From positions 62,001 to 126,000 of the forward strand of contig NZ_SAIY01000013.1 in the NCBI RefSeq assembly GCF_010560025.1: a stretch of DNA of 64,000 nucleotides, read 5' to 3'. The position numbers and the translations under genes were made by a program. Source of the DNA: Verrucosispora sioxanthis. Its GTDB lineage: Bacteria; Actinomycetota; Actinomycetes; Mycobacteriales; Micromonosporaceae. Below are positions 24,566 through 34,297 of this stretch, piece by piece (position 1 is the first letter of the stretch; the number at the start of each line of letters is the position of its first letter). The notes beneath the pieces were generated by a model, which made no database searches, had not been told where the DNA came from, and saw nothing but the letters and a program-made list of their open reading frames with translations.

Positions 24566-26974
24566 ATGAGGGGGCGACGGATCGTCGCCACCGCCACCGC
24601 CACCGTACTGGTCGCCGCCGGCCTCGCCGTGACCGGCGGGACCGCAGTCGCGCGCGGCGGCGGCTACTCGGCCCTGATCCAGCGGGCCTCCTACGGCGTA
24701 CCGCACATCACCGCGCGCGACTTCGCCAGCCTCGGCTACGGCGTCGGGTACGCGCAGGCGGAGGACAACATCTGCCTGATCGCCGAGCAGATGGTCACCG
24801 TGAACGGCCAGCGGTCCCGCTGGTTCGGCGCGGACACCGACAACGTCGCCGGCGACCTGTTCCACCAGAAGGCGATCGACGACCGGGCCGCCGAGCGCTG
24901 GCTCGTCGGCCGGCGCGACGGCCTGAGCGCACCTTCCAACGAGGTACGCGACCAGATGCGCGGCTTCGCCGCCGGCTACAACGCCTACCTGCGGGGTGCC
25001 CGGAAGAAGATCAACGACCCGGCCTGCGCCGGGCAGGAGTGGGTGCGTCCGATCACCGAGCTGGGCCTGTGGCGGGCCAACCGGGCCCGGATGGTCCGGG
25101 CCAGTTCCGGCGCGCTCGCCGACGGCATCGTCGCCGCCGCGCCGCCCGCCGCCACCAGTAAGGGAAGCAGCGCCAACGGACGCAGCACCGGCGGGAGCAG
25201 CACCAGTGGCACCAGCATGAAGGTGACCGCCCCGGGGGCGGAAGCCGTGGTCACTGCCCGCGACGGGGCGCCGGCCGGGGTGGGTAGCAACGCGTACGGT
25301 CTGGGGCGCCGCGCCACCACCGGCGGCGCCGGCATGCTGCTGGCGAACCCGCACTTCCCGTGGGACGGCGACGAGCGTTTCTACCGGATGCGGCTGAAGG
25401 TGCCCGGCCGGTACGACGTGGAGGGCGCGGCCCTGATCGGTGACCCGCTCGTCGAGATCGGGCACAACGGCAAGGTGGCCTGGTCGCACACCGTCTCCAC
25501 CGCCCGCCGCTTCGTCTGGCATCGGCTCACGCTGGTGCCCGGCGACCCGACGAGCTACCGCTACGACGGCCGGACCCGGAAGATGACCGCCCGCACGGTC
25601 ACCGTCCGGACTCCCGCCGGGCCGGTCAGCCGTACCCTCTACGACACCCACTTCGGCCCGGTCGTCGTGGTGCCGGGCCGCTTCGACTGGACCACCGACA
25701 CGGCGTACGCGATCACCGACGTCAACGCCACGAACAACCGTGCGCTCGACGGCTGGCTCGCCATGGGCCGGGCGCGCTCGGTGGGTGAGCTGCGGTCGGT
25801 GCTGGACCGGCGGCAGTTCCTGCCCTGGGTCAACGTCATCGCCGCCGACCGGCACGGACGGGCCCTCTACGCGGACCACTCCGTCGTGCCCCGGGTCACC
25901 GACTCCCTCGCGGCCGCGTGCATTCCAGCTTCCTTCCAGAGTTTGTACGCGACGAGCGGCCAGGCCGTCCTCGACGGATCCCGCTCCTCGTGTGAGCTGG
26001 GCCGGGACCGCGACGCGGCGGTGCCCGGCATCCTCGGGCCGGCGAACCTGCCCACCCTGGTCCGCGACGACTACGTGACCAACTCCAACGACAGCTACTG
26101 GCTGGCCAACCCCGCTCGCCCGCTCGTCGGGTACCCGCGCATCCTCGGCGACGAGCGGACCGTCCGCAGCCTGCGGACCCGGCTCGGCGTGCACCAGGTG
26201 CGGCAACGTCTTGCCGGCACCGACGGGCTGCCCGGCCGGGGATTCACCACCGGCCGGCTGTGGGACGTGACGCTCGGCAACCGGGCGTACGGCGGCGAAC
26301 TGGTCCGCGACGACCTGGTCCGGCTCTGCGAAGCCCAGCCGACGGCCACCGCCTCGGACGGCACCACGGTCGACCTGACGGCCGCCTGCGCCGCGCTACG
26401 TCGCTGGGACCTCCGGGTCGACCTGGGCAGCCGGGGCTCGCACGTGTTCACCGAGTTCGCCCGCGCCGGTGGCCTGCGGTTCGCCGACCCGTTCGATCCG
26501 GCCGCCCCGCTGACCACGCCGAACCGGCTCGCCGTCGACGACACGAGGGTCCGCACGGCACTCGCCGACGCCGTGAAACTGCTCGGCGGCATTCCGCTGG
26601 ACGCCCGCCTCGGCGACATCCAGACCGAACCCCGTGGCGCCGAACGCATCCCCATCCACGGTGGCTGGCCGGAGGCCGGCGTCTTCAACATGATCATCAA
26701 CCAGGTGCAGCCCGGCGTCGGCTACCCGAAGGTGCGGCACGGCACGTCGTACCTGATGGCCGTCGAGCTGGGCCGCGAGGGGCCGTCGGGCCGGCAGCTG
26801 CTCACCTACTCGCAGTCGGCCAACCCGAACTCGCCCTGGTACGCCGATCAGACCCGGCTGTACTCGGCGAAGGGGTGGGACACCATCAAGTTCACCCAGC
26901 GGCAGCTACGGGCCGACCCGAACCTGGTCACGTACCGGGTGGGGGAGCGCCTTCATGCGGCCGGCGGCTGGTAG
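24566..26974 (+). CDS. Secreted penicillin-acylase-type Ntn hydrolase (aculeacin A acylase/AHL-acylase-like)
   Basis: The start is ATG 24566. An 802-residue precursor with a signal peptide (residues 1-30, MRGRRIVATATATVLVAAGL start). The alpha chain shows SYGVPHITARDFASLGYGVG and YAQAEDNICLIAEQ, characteristic of actinomycete aculeacin-A-acylase and PvdQ relatives. A Gly/Ser-rich linker leads to the autocleavage site, VGSNAYGLG with nucleophile Ser241. The beta chain has ANPHFPW, FNMIINQVQPGVGYP and similar conserved patches. The mature alpha/beta enzyme should hydrolyse long-chain acyl amides such as lipopeptide antibiotics or acyl-homoserine lactones. It overlaps the convergent GYD gene by 22 nt at the 3' end. 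Confidence 0.88.
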   Translation: MRGRRIVATATATVLVAAGLAVTGGTAVARGGGYSALIQRASYGVPHITARDFASLGYGVGYAQAEDNICLIAEQMVTVNGQRSRWFGADTDNVAGDLFHQKAIDDRAAERWLVGRRDGLSAPSNEVRDQMRGFAAGYNAYLRGARKKINDPACAGQEWVRPITELGLWRANRARMVRASSGALADGIVAAAPPAATSKGSSANGRSTGGSSTSGTSMKVTAPGAEAVVTARDGAPAGVGSNAYGLGRRATTGGAGMLLANPHFPWDGDERFYRMRLKVPGRYDVEGAALIGDPLVEIGHNGKVAWSHTVSTARRFVWHRLTLVPGDPTSYRYDGRTRKMTARTVTVRTPAGPVSRTLYDTHFGPVVVVPGRFDWTTDTAYAITDVNATNNRALDGWLAMGRARSVGELRSVLDRRQFLPWVNVIAADRHGRALYADHSVVPRVTDSLAAACIPASFQSLYATSGQAVLDGSRSSCELGRDRDAAVPGILGPANLPTLVRDDYVTNSNDSYWLANPARPLVGYPRILGDERTVRSLRTRLGVHQVRQRLAGTDGLPGRGFTTGRLWDVTLGNRAYGGELVRDDLVRLCEAQPTATASDGTTVDLTAACAALRRWDLRVDLGSRGSHVFTEFARAGGLRFADPFDPAAPLTTPNRLAVDDTRVRTALADAVKLLGGIPLDARLGDIQTEPRGAERIPIHGGWPEAGVFNMIINQVQPGVGYPKVRHGTSYLMAVELGREGPSGRQLLTYSQSANPNSPWYADQTRLYSAKGWDTIKFTQRQLRADPNLVTYRVGERLHAAGGW

Positions 26975-27273
26975 GTGATGGGCAGTCGGACGGCGGCGTC
27001 GACCTCCGCGGTGGTCAGCAGCGGCACGATGCGGGCGTCGACGCCACCCGCCGCCCGTACCGCGATGCCGAGCGCGGCGGCGGTCACGTTGTCCGGCACC
27101 TCGCAGAGCACGTACAGGTCGAACTGGCCGAACGCGTAGTACACCGCCTCCACCTGCCCGCCGGCGTTCTCGATGAGGGCCTCGACCACCTCGGCCCGCG
27201 CCGTGCCGCCCTCCTTGGCCAACCCGGCCATGCCCGGGATCGTGTAGGTCGCTGTGACCAGGAACTTCGCCAC
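26953..27273 (-). CDS. GYD-domain protein
   Basis: The start is GTG 27273 with GGAGAGGTGG upstream; earlier in-frame codons look non-coding. The 106-residue product has the ferredoxin-like alpha/beta arrangement of the GYD family (KFLVTATYT, VEALIENAGGQVEAVYYAFG, FDLYVLCEVPDNV), although the name-giving GYD is replaced by GQFD. Function of the family is unknown. Its last seven codons lie antisense to the end of the acylase gene. Confidence 0.75.
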   Translation of the reverse strand: MAKFLVTATYTIPGMAGLAKEGGTARAEVVEALIENAGGQVEAVYYAFGQFDLYVLCEVPDNVTAAALGIAVRAAGGVDARIVPLLTTAEVDAAVRLPITYQPPAA

Positions 27274-27534
27274 GCTGGCACCACCTCTCCCGCCGTCTGC
27301 CGGCCCTGACCGCGTGCCGCGCGTACCCGTTTCCCGTCCGGTCACGCCTGGCGGCGCAGAGTCACCGTGGCCGTGCTCACAGAAAGCTCTGCTGGTCGCT
27401 AAACGGGCGGCGGAGTGTCGTTGGCGGGAGCTAATGTGCCGTGCGGGCTTCACCTCCGCCGTCGCGCCGGCCAGTGGGCGCCACGTCGGCCACCACCGCT
27501 CGCCTCATGGGCAGTTCCAACAACGGGAGACCTC

Positions 27535-29145
27535 GTGACACAGCAATCTGTCGCGGCACCGCAGCCTGTTCCGACCTCGGACAAGCTCGACGCCGCGGTA
27601 CTCAAGGTGGCCGGCGTCGTGGTGCTCGGTGCGCTCATGTCGATCCTCGACGTGACGGTGGTCAGCGTCGCCCTGCCGACGTTCCAGAGCGAGTTCGACG
27701 CCTCGTACGCCCGGGTGGCGTGGACGATGACCGGCTACACGCTCGCCCTGGCCACGGTGATCCCGCTCAGCGGGTGGGCCGCCGACCGGTTCGGCACCAA
27801 ACGCCTCTACATGATCGCCCTCGCGCTGTTCACCATCGGCTCCGGCCTCTGCGCCACCGCCGACACGATCGGCCAGTTGATCACGTACCGGGTGTTGCAG
27901 GGCCTCGGCGGTGGCATGCTGATGCCGATCGGCATGGCGATCATGACGCGGGCGGCCGGCCCGAACCGGATCGGCCGGCTGATGGCGGTGCTCGGCATCC
28001 CGATGCTGCTCGGCCCGATCGGCGGCCCGATCCTGGGCGGCTGGCTGATCGACGTGGCGAGCTGGCACTGGATCTTCCTGATCAACCTGCCGATCGGCAT
28101 CGTCGCGCTGGTGTACGCCCAGATGGCCCTGCCGAAGGACAGCCCGCAGCCCTCCGAGTCGTTCGACTTCCTCGGCATGCTGATGCTCTCGCCGGGTCTC
28201 GCCCTCTTCCTCTACGGCGTCTCCACGCTGCCCGAGGCCGGCACCTTCGCCGACCCCGAGGTGTGGGGGCCGATGCTGGTCGGTGCCGCACTGGTGGTGG
28301 CGTTCGTCGTCTACTCGTTCAAGCCCCGGCACCCGCTGCTCGACCTGCGGCTGTTCCGCAACCGCAGGCTGACCGTCGCGGCGTTGACCATGTTCGTCTT
28401 CATCATCGCGTTCATGGGTGCCGGCCTGCTGTTCCCGAGCTACTTCCTGCAGGTACGCGGCGAGTCGACGCTGCACGCCGGCCTGCTGATGGCGCCGCAG
28501 GGCCTCGGTGCCATGGTCACCATGCCGATCGCCGGCATGCTCGCCGACAAGGTGCCGGTCGGCCGGACGGTGCCGTTCGCGCTGCTGCTCATCCTCGCCG
28601 GGTTCTTCACCTTCACCCAGCTCGACGCCGACACCTCGTACGTGCTGCTCTGCGGCTCGCTGTTCGTGATGGGCCTGGGCATGGGCGGCACGATGATGCC
28701 GATCATGACGTCGGCGCTGAAGACGCTGACCGGGCACGAGGTGGCCCGAGGTTCCACGCTGGTGAACATCCTCCAGCAGATCGGTGGATCGGTCGGCGCC
28801 GCGGTGATGTCGGTGATCCTGACCAACGAGCTGAACGGCTCCCGGCAGATCCCCGGCCTCACCGACGAGAACGGCAACCCGGTCACCGAGGCCGGCCTGG
28901 CGATCGCCGCCCAGCAGCGGCCGGAGCTGGCCCAGCAGATTCCCGACCCGTCGCTGATCGAGCGTGGGCTGGACTTCGCCGCCAACTCCTTCGCCACCAC
29001 CTTCTGGGTGGCGTTCGCCCTGGTGGCGGCCACGTTCATCCCGGCCGCGTTCCTGCCCCGGCGGCGGGAACGGTCCCACCTGCTCGACGACCAGCCCGGA
29101 GATCAGCCGGGCGACCAGCCGAAGGTCCCGGTCATCGTCCACTGA
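27535..29145 (+). CDS. DHA2-family MFS multidrug exporter (14 TMS)
   Basis: GTG 27535 follows GGGAG. The 536-residue protein has DHA2 signatures: LDVTVVSVALPT in helix 1, WAADRFGTKR after helix 2 (motif A), and GPIGGPILGGWL in helix 5 (motif C, the antiporter motif). Hydrophobicity supports 14 helices. The C-terminal tail repeats GDQP (DQPGDQPGDQPK). Proton-driven drug efflux is expected; substrate unknown. No local TetR or MarR gene is adjacent. Confidence 0.9.
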   Translation: MTQQSVAAPQPVPTSDKLDAAVLKVAGVVVLGALMSILDVTVVSVALPTFQSEFDASYARVAWTMTGYTLALATVIPLSGWAADRFGTKRLYMIALALFTIGSGLCATADTIGQLITYRVLQGLGGGMLMPIGMAIMTRAAGPNRIGRLMAVLGIPMLLGPIGGPILGGWLIDVASWHWIFLINLPIGIVALVYAQMALPKDSPQPSESFDFLGMLMLSPGLALFLYGVSTLPEAGTFADPEVWGPMLVGAALVVAFVVYSFKPRHPLLDLRLFRNRRLTVAALTMFVFIIAFMGAGLLFPSYFLQVRGESTLHAGLLMAPQGLGAMVTMPIAGMLADKVPVGRTVPFALLLILAGFFTFTQLDADTSYVLLCGSLFVMGLGMGGTMMPIMTSALKTLTGHEVARGSTLVNILQQIGGSVGAAVMSVILTNELNGSRQIPGLTDENGNPVTEAGLAIAAQQRPELAQQIPDPSLIERGLDFAANSFATTFWVAFALVAATFIPAAFLPRRRERSHLLDDQPGDQPGDQPKVPVIVH

Positions 29146-29290
29146 CCGCTCCGCCCGTCGAGGCGGCGCCGGACCGCTCGCGCTTTGCGGCATGTTGGGG
29201 CTTCCGGCGCGCGGGAGGCCGCGACATGCCACATCTCGTGGCTGTGGCCGAGCGAACGGGCGGGCGCGGGACAGGGCAGCTGGCGGTAGG

Positions 29291-30729
29291 GTGCGGCCGG
29301 TGGGGAAGATCGGGTTGACGCCGGAGCTGGTGGTGCCGCCGGCGGTCGAGGCCGAGCGCGTGATCACTGCCGTGCTGGCCGATCTGCGTTCCGGTGAGCA
29401 CCGGGGCGTGGTGGTCGACTCGCCCCCGGGGGCCGGCAAGTCGACCCTGGTGGTACGGGCCGCCATCGAGCTGGCCACCGGCGGGTCGAGCGGTGCCGGG
29501 TCGGTCGACACCGGTTCGGGCGGTGCCGGGTCGGGCGGTACCGACTCGGGCAGCGGCGGGCCGAGCGATGGCGAGCCGTTGATGATCATCGCGCAGACGA
29601 ACGAGCAGGTCGATGACCTGATCGACCGGCTCGCCACGAAGGCGCCGCGGCTGCGGATCGGGCGGCTGTCGGCGGGTGACTACCGGGCGTCGCCCCGGGT
29701 GCGGGCGCATCCGCAGGTCCGGGTCGCCGCGAAGGCCGCCGACCTGGCCGCCTCGGCCGTGGTGATCGGTACGGCCGCCAAGTGGGCCACGGTCACCGAG
29801 GGCTGCTGGCCGTGGGCGATCGTGGATGAGGCGTACCAGATGCGCTCGGACGCTCTGCTGCGCGTGGCCGGCAGGTTCGAACGCGCCCTGTTCGTGGGTG
29901 ATCCGGGGCAGCTCGACCCTTTCTCCACGGTGGACGGTGGTCGGTGGGCGGGATTGACCTGGGATCCGATGCAGTCGGCGGTGGCGGTGCTGCTGCGGCA
30001 CAACCCGCACCTGCCGGTGCATCGGCTGCCGGTCTCCTGGCGGCTGCCCGCCTCGGCGGCGTCGGTGGTGTCCCGCGCGTTCTACCCGTTCACCGGCTTC
30101 CGCGCCGGCACCGGCCCGGACGATCGGGGCCTGCACCTCACCGCGCCCGGGCCGGGTGACGCCGTCGACCGGGCGGTGGAGTCGGCCGCCGCCACCGGCT
30201 GGGCGCTGTACGAGCTGCCGGCCCGGCACACCCTGCGTACCGACGGGAAGCCGCCGCCGCGTGCGCCGCGCTCGCGCTGCGGGTGCTGCGGCGCGGAGCG
30301 GTGGCGGTCAGCGAGCAGGTGCCCGGTGGCGCGCCGGTCACCGCGGACCGGATCGCCGTCGGTGCCGCGCACCGTGACCAGGTCGCGGCCATCCGCGCGC
30401 GACTCGGCGAGGCCGGTGCGGACATCACCGTCGACACCGCCAACCGCCTCCAGGGCCGGGAGTACGACGTGACGATCGTGCTGCACCCGCTCTCCGGTCG
30501 GCGCGACGCGACCGCCTTCCACCTGGAGTCGGGGCGGCTCTGCGTGCTCACCTCCCGGCACCGGCACGCCTGCCTGGTGGTGGCCCGCGCCGGCATCGGC
30601 GACCTGCTGGACGCCCACCCCTCGACCGAGGCACCGCAACTGGACGTGCCGGTCCGGTTCCCCGACGGCTGGGAGGCCAACCAGGCCATCCTCGCCCACC
30701 TCGCCACGGTGCTTCCGCCGCCGGGTTGA
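29291..30729 (+). CDS. SF1 (DNA2/NAM7-like) helicase/ATPase, frameshifted near 30250
   Basis: Start GTG 29291 (GTG 29300 possible). The first frame runs to about 30250: SPPGAGKSTL (Walker A), WAIVDEAYQM (motif II), GDPGQLDPF (motif III), PVSWRLP (motif IV). It then decays into out-of-frame Arg-rich sequence. The frame one base back continues with AVAVSEQVPGG, NRLQGREYDVTIVLHP (motif V) and VLTSRHRHACLVV (motif VI) to TGA 30727. Restoring one G or C in the CCGCCGCC-rich stretch would rejoin the halves into about 480 residues. A Gly/Ser-rich insertion follows the P-loop. Role: nucleic-acid-dependent ATPase, target unknown. Confidence 0.72.
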
Positions 30730-30891
30730 CCAGCGGCGACGGCATCACCGCCGCACGACTGGCCGCCCCGCCGGCGCACCTGTCGCTGGCTCGCCGGACC
30801 GGGGCCGGCCGCCTGCGCCCACGTCATCACCGACGCGCGCTGAACCCGCGACGGCACGCGGTGTCGGTCCGGTCGGCTACCGTCGGTTGCC

Positions 30892-33800
30892 ATGAGCGGG
30901 CGGGCGGGCGGATTCATGATCGGGCGGGATCATCCGGCCGGTCTGTTGCGGGCCGAGGTCGACCGCGCCACCGCCAGCCACGGCGGGCTGGTCCTGGTCG
31001 CCGGGGAGCCCGGCATCGGCAAGACCACCCTGGTGACCGCCGCCGCTGACGAGGCCCGTCGACAGGGTGCGCTGGTGCTCGGTGGCGCCTGCTGGGACTC
31101 GGCCAGCGCACCCGGCTACTGGCCGTGGACACAGGTGTTGCGCCGGCTGCGCCGGTCGCCGGAGGACTGGGCGGTGGCCCGGGAATCGGCCGAGCCGGCG
31201 CTCGCCCTGCTGCTCGGCGAGGCGAGTCCTCTGGTGTCGGCCACCGTGCACGGTGAGGGCAGCGTCCTGACGTCGGTCCGCGGCGAGGGCGACGCGGCGG
31301 AGCAGGAGGCGTTCGCGCTCTACGACGCGGTCACCACCGCACTGGTCGCCGTCTCGCAGCGCCGGCCGGTCGTGGTGATCCTCGACGACCTGCATTGGGC
31401 CGACCCGGCGTCGATGCGACTGCTGCGGTTCGCCGCCCAGCACACCTGGTTCGAGCGGCTGCTGCTCGTCGGCACCTACCGTGACGCCGAGGTGGAGGCC
31501 GCCGACCACCCGCTGCGGCCGCTGCTGATGTCCCTGGTGGCCAAGGCCACCTCGATCAGCCTCGCCGGCCTGACCCGGGACGAGGTCGGCGAGCTGATGA
31601 CGCGTACCGCCGGTCGGACACCCGATGCGCACTGCGTCGACGACGTGCACCGGCGCACCGGCGGCAACCCCTTCTTCGTGGAGCAGACCGCCCGGCTCTG
31701 GCACGCCGACGGCACGCTGGCCACCATCCCTCCCGGCGTACGGGAGGTGGTGCGGCGGCGACTGGATCATCTGCCCGCCATGGTGACCGACGCGCTCACC
31801 GTCGCCGCCGTGCTGGGCCGGGAGTTCCACGGCGAGGTCCTCGCGGCCGGTGTCGGCCTGCCCCCGCCCCGGGTCGGTGAGTTGCTGGAGGTCGCGGTCA
31901 CCGCGCGACTGCTGCTCGGTCTGGGCGACGACCGCTACGCCTTCGTGCACGACCTGGTCCGCGAGACGCTCTACGACGCGCTGACCGAGGACGACCGCAG
32001 AGCGCGGCACGCCGCCGTGGTGCGGGCCGTCGAGGAGCACGACACGCTGGACCGGCTGCTGATCCCCGCCGACGTGGCCCGCCACGCGTGGCTGGCCGGC
32101 GCACATCTGGACGAGTTCCGCGTCACCGAGCTGCTGCTCGACGCCGCGCGGGACGCCAGGTGCCGACTGGCGCTCGACGAGTCCACCCTGCACCTGCGGC
32201 GGGCCTTGGAAGTGGTGCGGGACGAACTCCAACAGTTCAAGATCGTGACAACGTTGACCGACCAGCTCTTCCACTGCGGTGCCCGGGAGGAGGCGCGCCA
32301 ACTGCTCAGCGAGGCCGCCGCGTTGGCCCTCACGGTCGACGACCCGGCGGTGCTGGCCCGCTTCGCACTCAACGTACGTCGCCACTGGCAACTCGATCCC
32401 GTAGCCGGCATCGACGGCGAGGCACTGCTGCGCGAGGCGTACCGGCGGCTCATCGGTGAGCCCGACGACAGCGTCGGACCGGCCGTCCTGGAAGCCGACC
32501 TGATGACCGCCACCGAGACGCTCGCCCGGTCGGCGCGGGACGACGAGGCGCTGACCTTCAGCCTGTGGGTGCGACACGACTCCACCTGGGGGTTGGGCAC
32601 CGCCGCCGATCGGGCCGCCCTCACCGGCGAGATCCGCGACGTCGCGCGGCGCAACGGCGACCGGGAGACCGAGCTGTGGTCGACCTCGCTGCGCTGGGTC
32701 GCGCTGCTGGAACTCGGTGACCCGGACTACCTCGACGAACTCACCGCCTTCGTCACCGGTGGACGACAGACCGGCAAGCCCCGGCACCAGATGGCGGCGG
32801 CCATCGACGGCGGCCTCATCGCCGCCTTCCGCGGCGACTTCGCCGGTGCGCAGGCCTGCTACGCCGAACTCGGTGAGTTGGACGAGTGGGAGCACTCCGA
32901 CCACGCCTTCCTCGGGCACCATCTGCGCTGGGCGTTGCTGCTGTTGCGGGGCCGACTCGACGATGCCGACGCGTTGCTCGACGGGCTCGCCAAGACTGAT
33001 CATCCGCAGCTCGGCCTGCTGCGGGCGATCACCGCCGCCGAACGCGGTGACCACCGCACGGCGGCCGACCTCGTCGCGGAACTCGAAGCCGCGGGTACCC
33101 GCTTCGCCGGGTCGATCTCGCCGATGTGGTTGCGGTTGTGCGCCCAGGCCACGGTCGCCGATCCGAGCCGCTGCGCCGAGGTGCGTCAGGCGCTGTTGCC
33201 GTACCGGGGCCAGTGGCTCGTCTCGCTGTACGGGTGCGACCTCAGCGGTCCGGTGGATCACTGGCTCGCCGTGGTCGACGCCGCCGAGGGGCGTTGGGAC
33301 GACGCCGTCGCCGGTTTCTCCGCTGCCCGCGCCGCCGCCGACCGGATGGGTTCCCGGCCGTGGTCGCTGATCGCCCGGACCGCGCTCGCCGACGCCCTGA
33401 CCGCCCGGGGTGGCCCGGGTGACGCCACGAGCGCCGCCGCCCTGCGCGTCGATGCCGAGCGCGACGCCGGCAAACTCGACATGCCGCAGATCCTGGCCCG
33501 ACTCGCCGCCGTCGCACCGACCCTGCCGGCCACCCGGGCGCCCGAGGCGCCGGAGCGGCCCGCCGAGGCGGGCCCGGTGCTCGGCTCGGCCACGGTCGCA
33601 GCCGGGTGGGCGTCGGACGAGTCGGCCGTGGGCTCGGTGCCAGCCGGTACGGCCGGCAACGGTGGTGCGGTGGGCCCGGCGTACGAGTTCCGGCGCGACG
33701 GGGCCGTCTGGCGGCTCACCTTCGACGGCAGCACGGTTCATCTACCCGACGCCAAGGGGCTGCACGACCTGCGCCTGCTGCTCGGCCGTCCCGGCGTCGA

Positions 33801-34224
33801 CGTGCCCGCCGTCGAGATGCTCGACCCGGCCGCCGGGCCGGAACTCGTCGCCGCCCGCCGGATGGGCGGCGATCAGGTGCTCGACGACGAAGCAAAGAGC
33901 CGCTACCGGCGCCACCTGGCACGGCTCGACGACGAGATCGACCTGGCGGCCGGGCGCGGCGACGAGGACAGGGTGGCGGCGCTGGAGGCCGAGCGGCAGG
34001 CCCTCATCGACCAGTTGCGGGCCGCCGCCGGGCTGGCCGGCCGGACCCGTCGGCTCGGTGACGAGGCGGAACGGGCCCGCAAGACGGTAACCGCCCGCAT
34101 TCGCGACACGCTCCGCCGCCTCGACCAGCGCCACCCACCCCTCGCCACCCACCTACGCGCCACGATCTCCACCGGCGCCGCCTGCCGCTACCTCCCACCC
34201 ACCCCCCACCCCTGGCACCTCTGA
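30892..34224 (+). CDS. Very large AAA_16/STAND ATPase with TPR region, no LuxR HTH
   Basis: A 1110-residue protein from ATG 30892 (ATG 30916 possible). P-loop GEPGIGKTTL (about 38-47) and VVVILDDLHWADP (Walker B, about 160) are followed by LAL-like helical and TPR repeats. The last 180 residues contain a beta-type segment (FRRDGAVWRLTFDGSTVHLP, then DLRLLLGRPGVDVPAVEML) and a long charged helix, with no LuxR HTH. The 'KGLHDLRLLLGRPG' C-terminal module is recurrent in actinobacterial LAL-like ATPases. A signal-integrating ATPase is likely, output unknown. It resembles 21633-24284 in plan. Confidence 0.82.
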   Translation: MSGRAGGFMIGRDHPAGLLRAEVDRATASHGGLVLVAGEPGIGKTTLVTAAADEARRQGALVLGGACWDSASAPGYWPWTQVLRRLRRSPEDWAVARESAEPALALLLGEASPLVSATVHGEGSVLTSVRGEGDAAEQEAFALYDAVTTALVAVSQRRPVVVILDDLHWADPASMRLLRFAAQHTWFERLLLVGTYRDAEVEAADHPLRPLLMSLVAKATSISLAGLTRDEVGELMTRTAGRTPDAHCVDDVHRRTGGNPFFVEQTARLWHADGTLATIPPGVREVVRRRLDHLPAMVTDALTVAAVLGREFHGEVLAAGVGLPPPRVGELLEVAVTARLLLGLGDDRYAFVHDLVRETLYDALTEDDRRARHAAVVRAVEEHDTLDRLLIPADVARHAWLAGAHLDEFRVTELLLDAARDARCRLALDESTLHLRRALEVVRDELQQFKIVTTLTDQLFHCGAREEARQLLSEAAALALTVDDPAVLARFALNVRRHWQLDPVAGIDGEALLREAYRRLIGEPDDSVGPAVLEADLMTATETLARSARDDEALTFSLWVRHDSTWGLGTAADRAALTGEIRDVARRNGDRETELWSTSLRWVALLELGDPDYLDELTAFVTGGRQTGKPRHQMAAAIDGGLIAAFRGDFAGAQACYAELGELDEWEHSDHAFLGHHLRWALLLLRGRLDDADALLDGLAKTDHPQLGLLRAITAAERGDHRTAADLVAELEAAGTRFAGSISPMWLRLCAQATVADPSRCAEVRQALLPYRGQWLVSLYGCDLSGPVDHWLAVVDAAEGRWDDAVAGFSAARAAADRMGSRPWSLIARTALADALTARGGPGDATSAAALRVDAERDAGKLDMPQILARLAAVAPTLPATRAPEAPERPAEAGPVLGSATVAAGWASDESAVGSVPAGTAGNGGAVGPAYEFRRDGAVWRLTFDGSTVHLPDAKGLHDLRLLLGRPGVDVPAVEMLDPAAGPELVAARRMGGDQVLDDEAKSRYRRHLARLDDEIDLAAGRGDEDRVAALEAERQALIDQLRAAAGLAGRTRRLGDEAERARKTVTARIRDTLRRLDQRHPPLATHLRATISTGAACRYLPPTPHPWHL

Positions 34225-34232
34225 CCAGGAGC

Positions 34233-34280
34233 GATCTTGGTCCGAAAGCGCCCTCCGAGGGGCACCTCCGGACCAAGATC
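34233..34280. terminator. Bidirectional terminator hairpin between convergent genes
   Basis: A perfect 12-bp stem, GATCTTGGTCCG (34233-34244) and CGGACCAAGATC (34269-34280), with an inner GC-rich hairpin in the loop. It lies 8 nt past the ATPase stop and 17 nt before the end of the convergent ABC permease gene. Confidence 0.75.
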
Positions 34281-34297
34281 CAGGGCTGCGGACCAGG

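Noticed and set aside
24365..26206. 613-codon open frame on the minus strand
   Set aside because: It lies wholly opposite the penicillin-acylase gene, is rich in Arg/Gly/Pro/Val without domain features, and reflects GC-rich codon shadowing.
27505..29637. 710-codon open frame on the minus strand opposite the MFS gene
   Set aside because: Composition (Arg, Gln, His, Asp repeats) is that of the complement of membrane-protein codons; no motif, no RBS.
30877..33741. 954-codon open frame opposite the large ATPase
   Set aside because: Antisense shadow; the plus strand has a continuous, motif-bearing protein.
30877..34224. A biological arsR/parA/NACHT-type single defence island spanning the middle of the window
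   Set aside because: The candidate conflict genes are scattered among housekeeping-like genes with independent promoters and terminators, so I treat them as separate.
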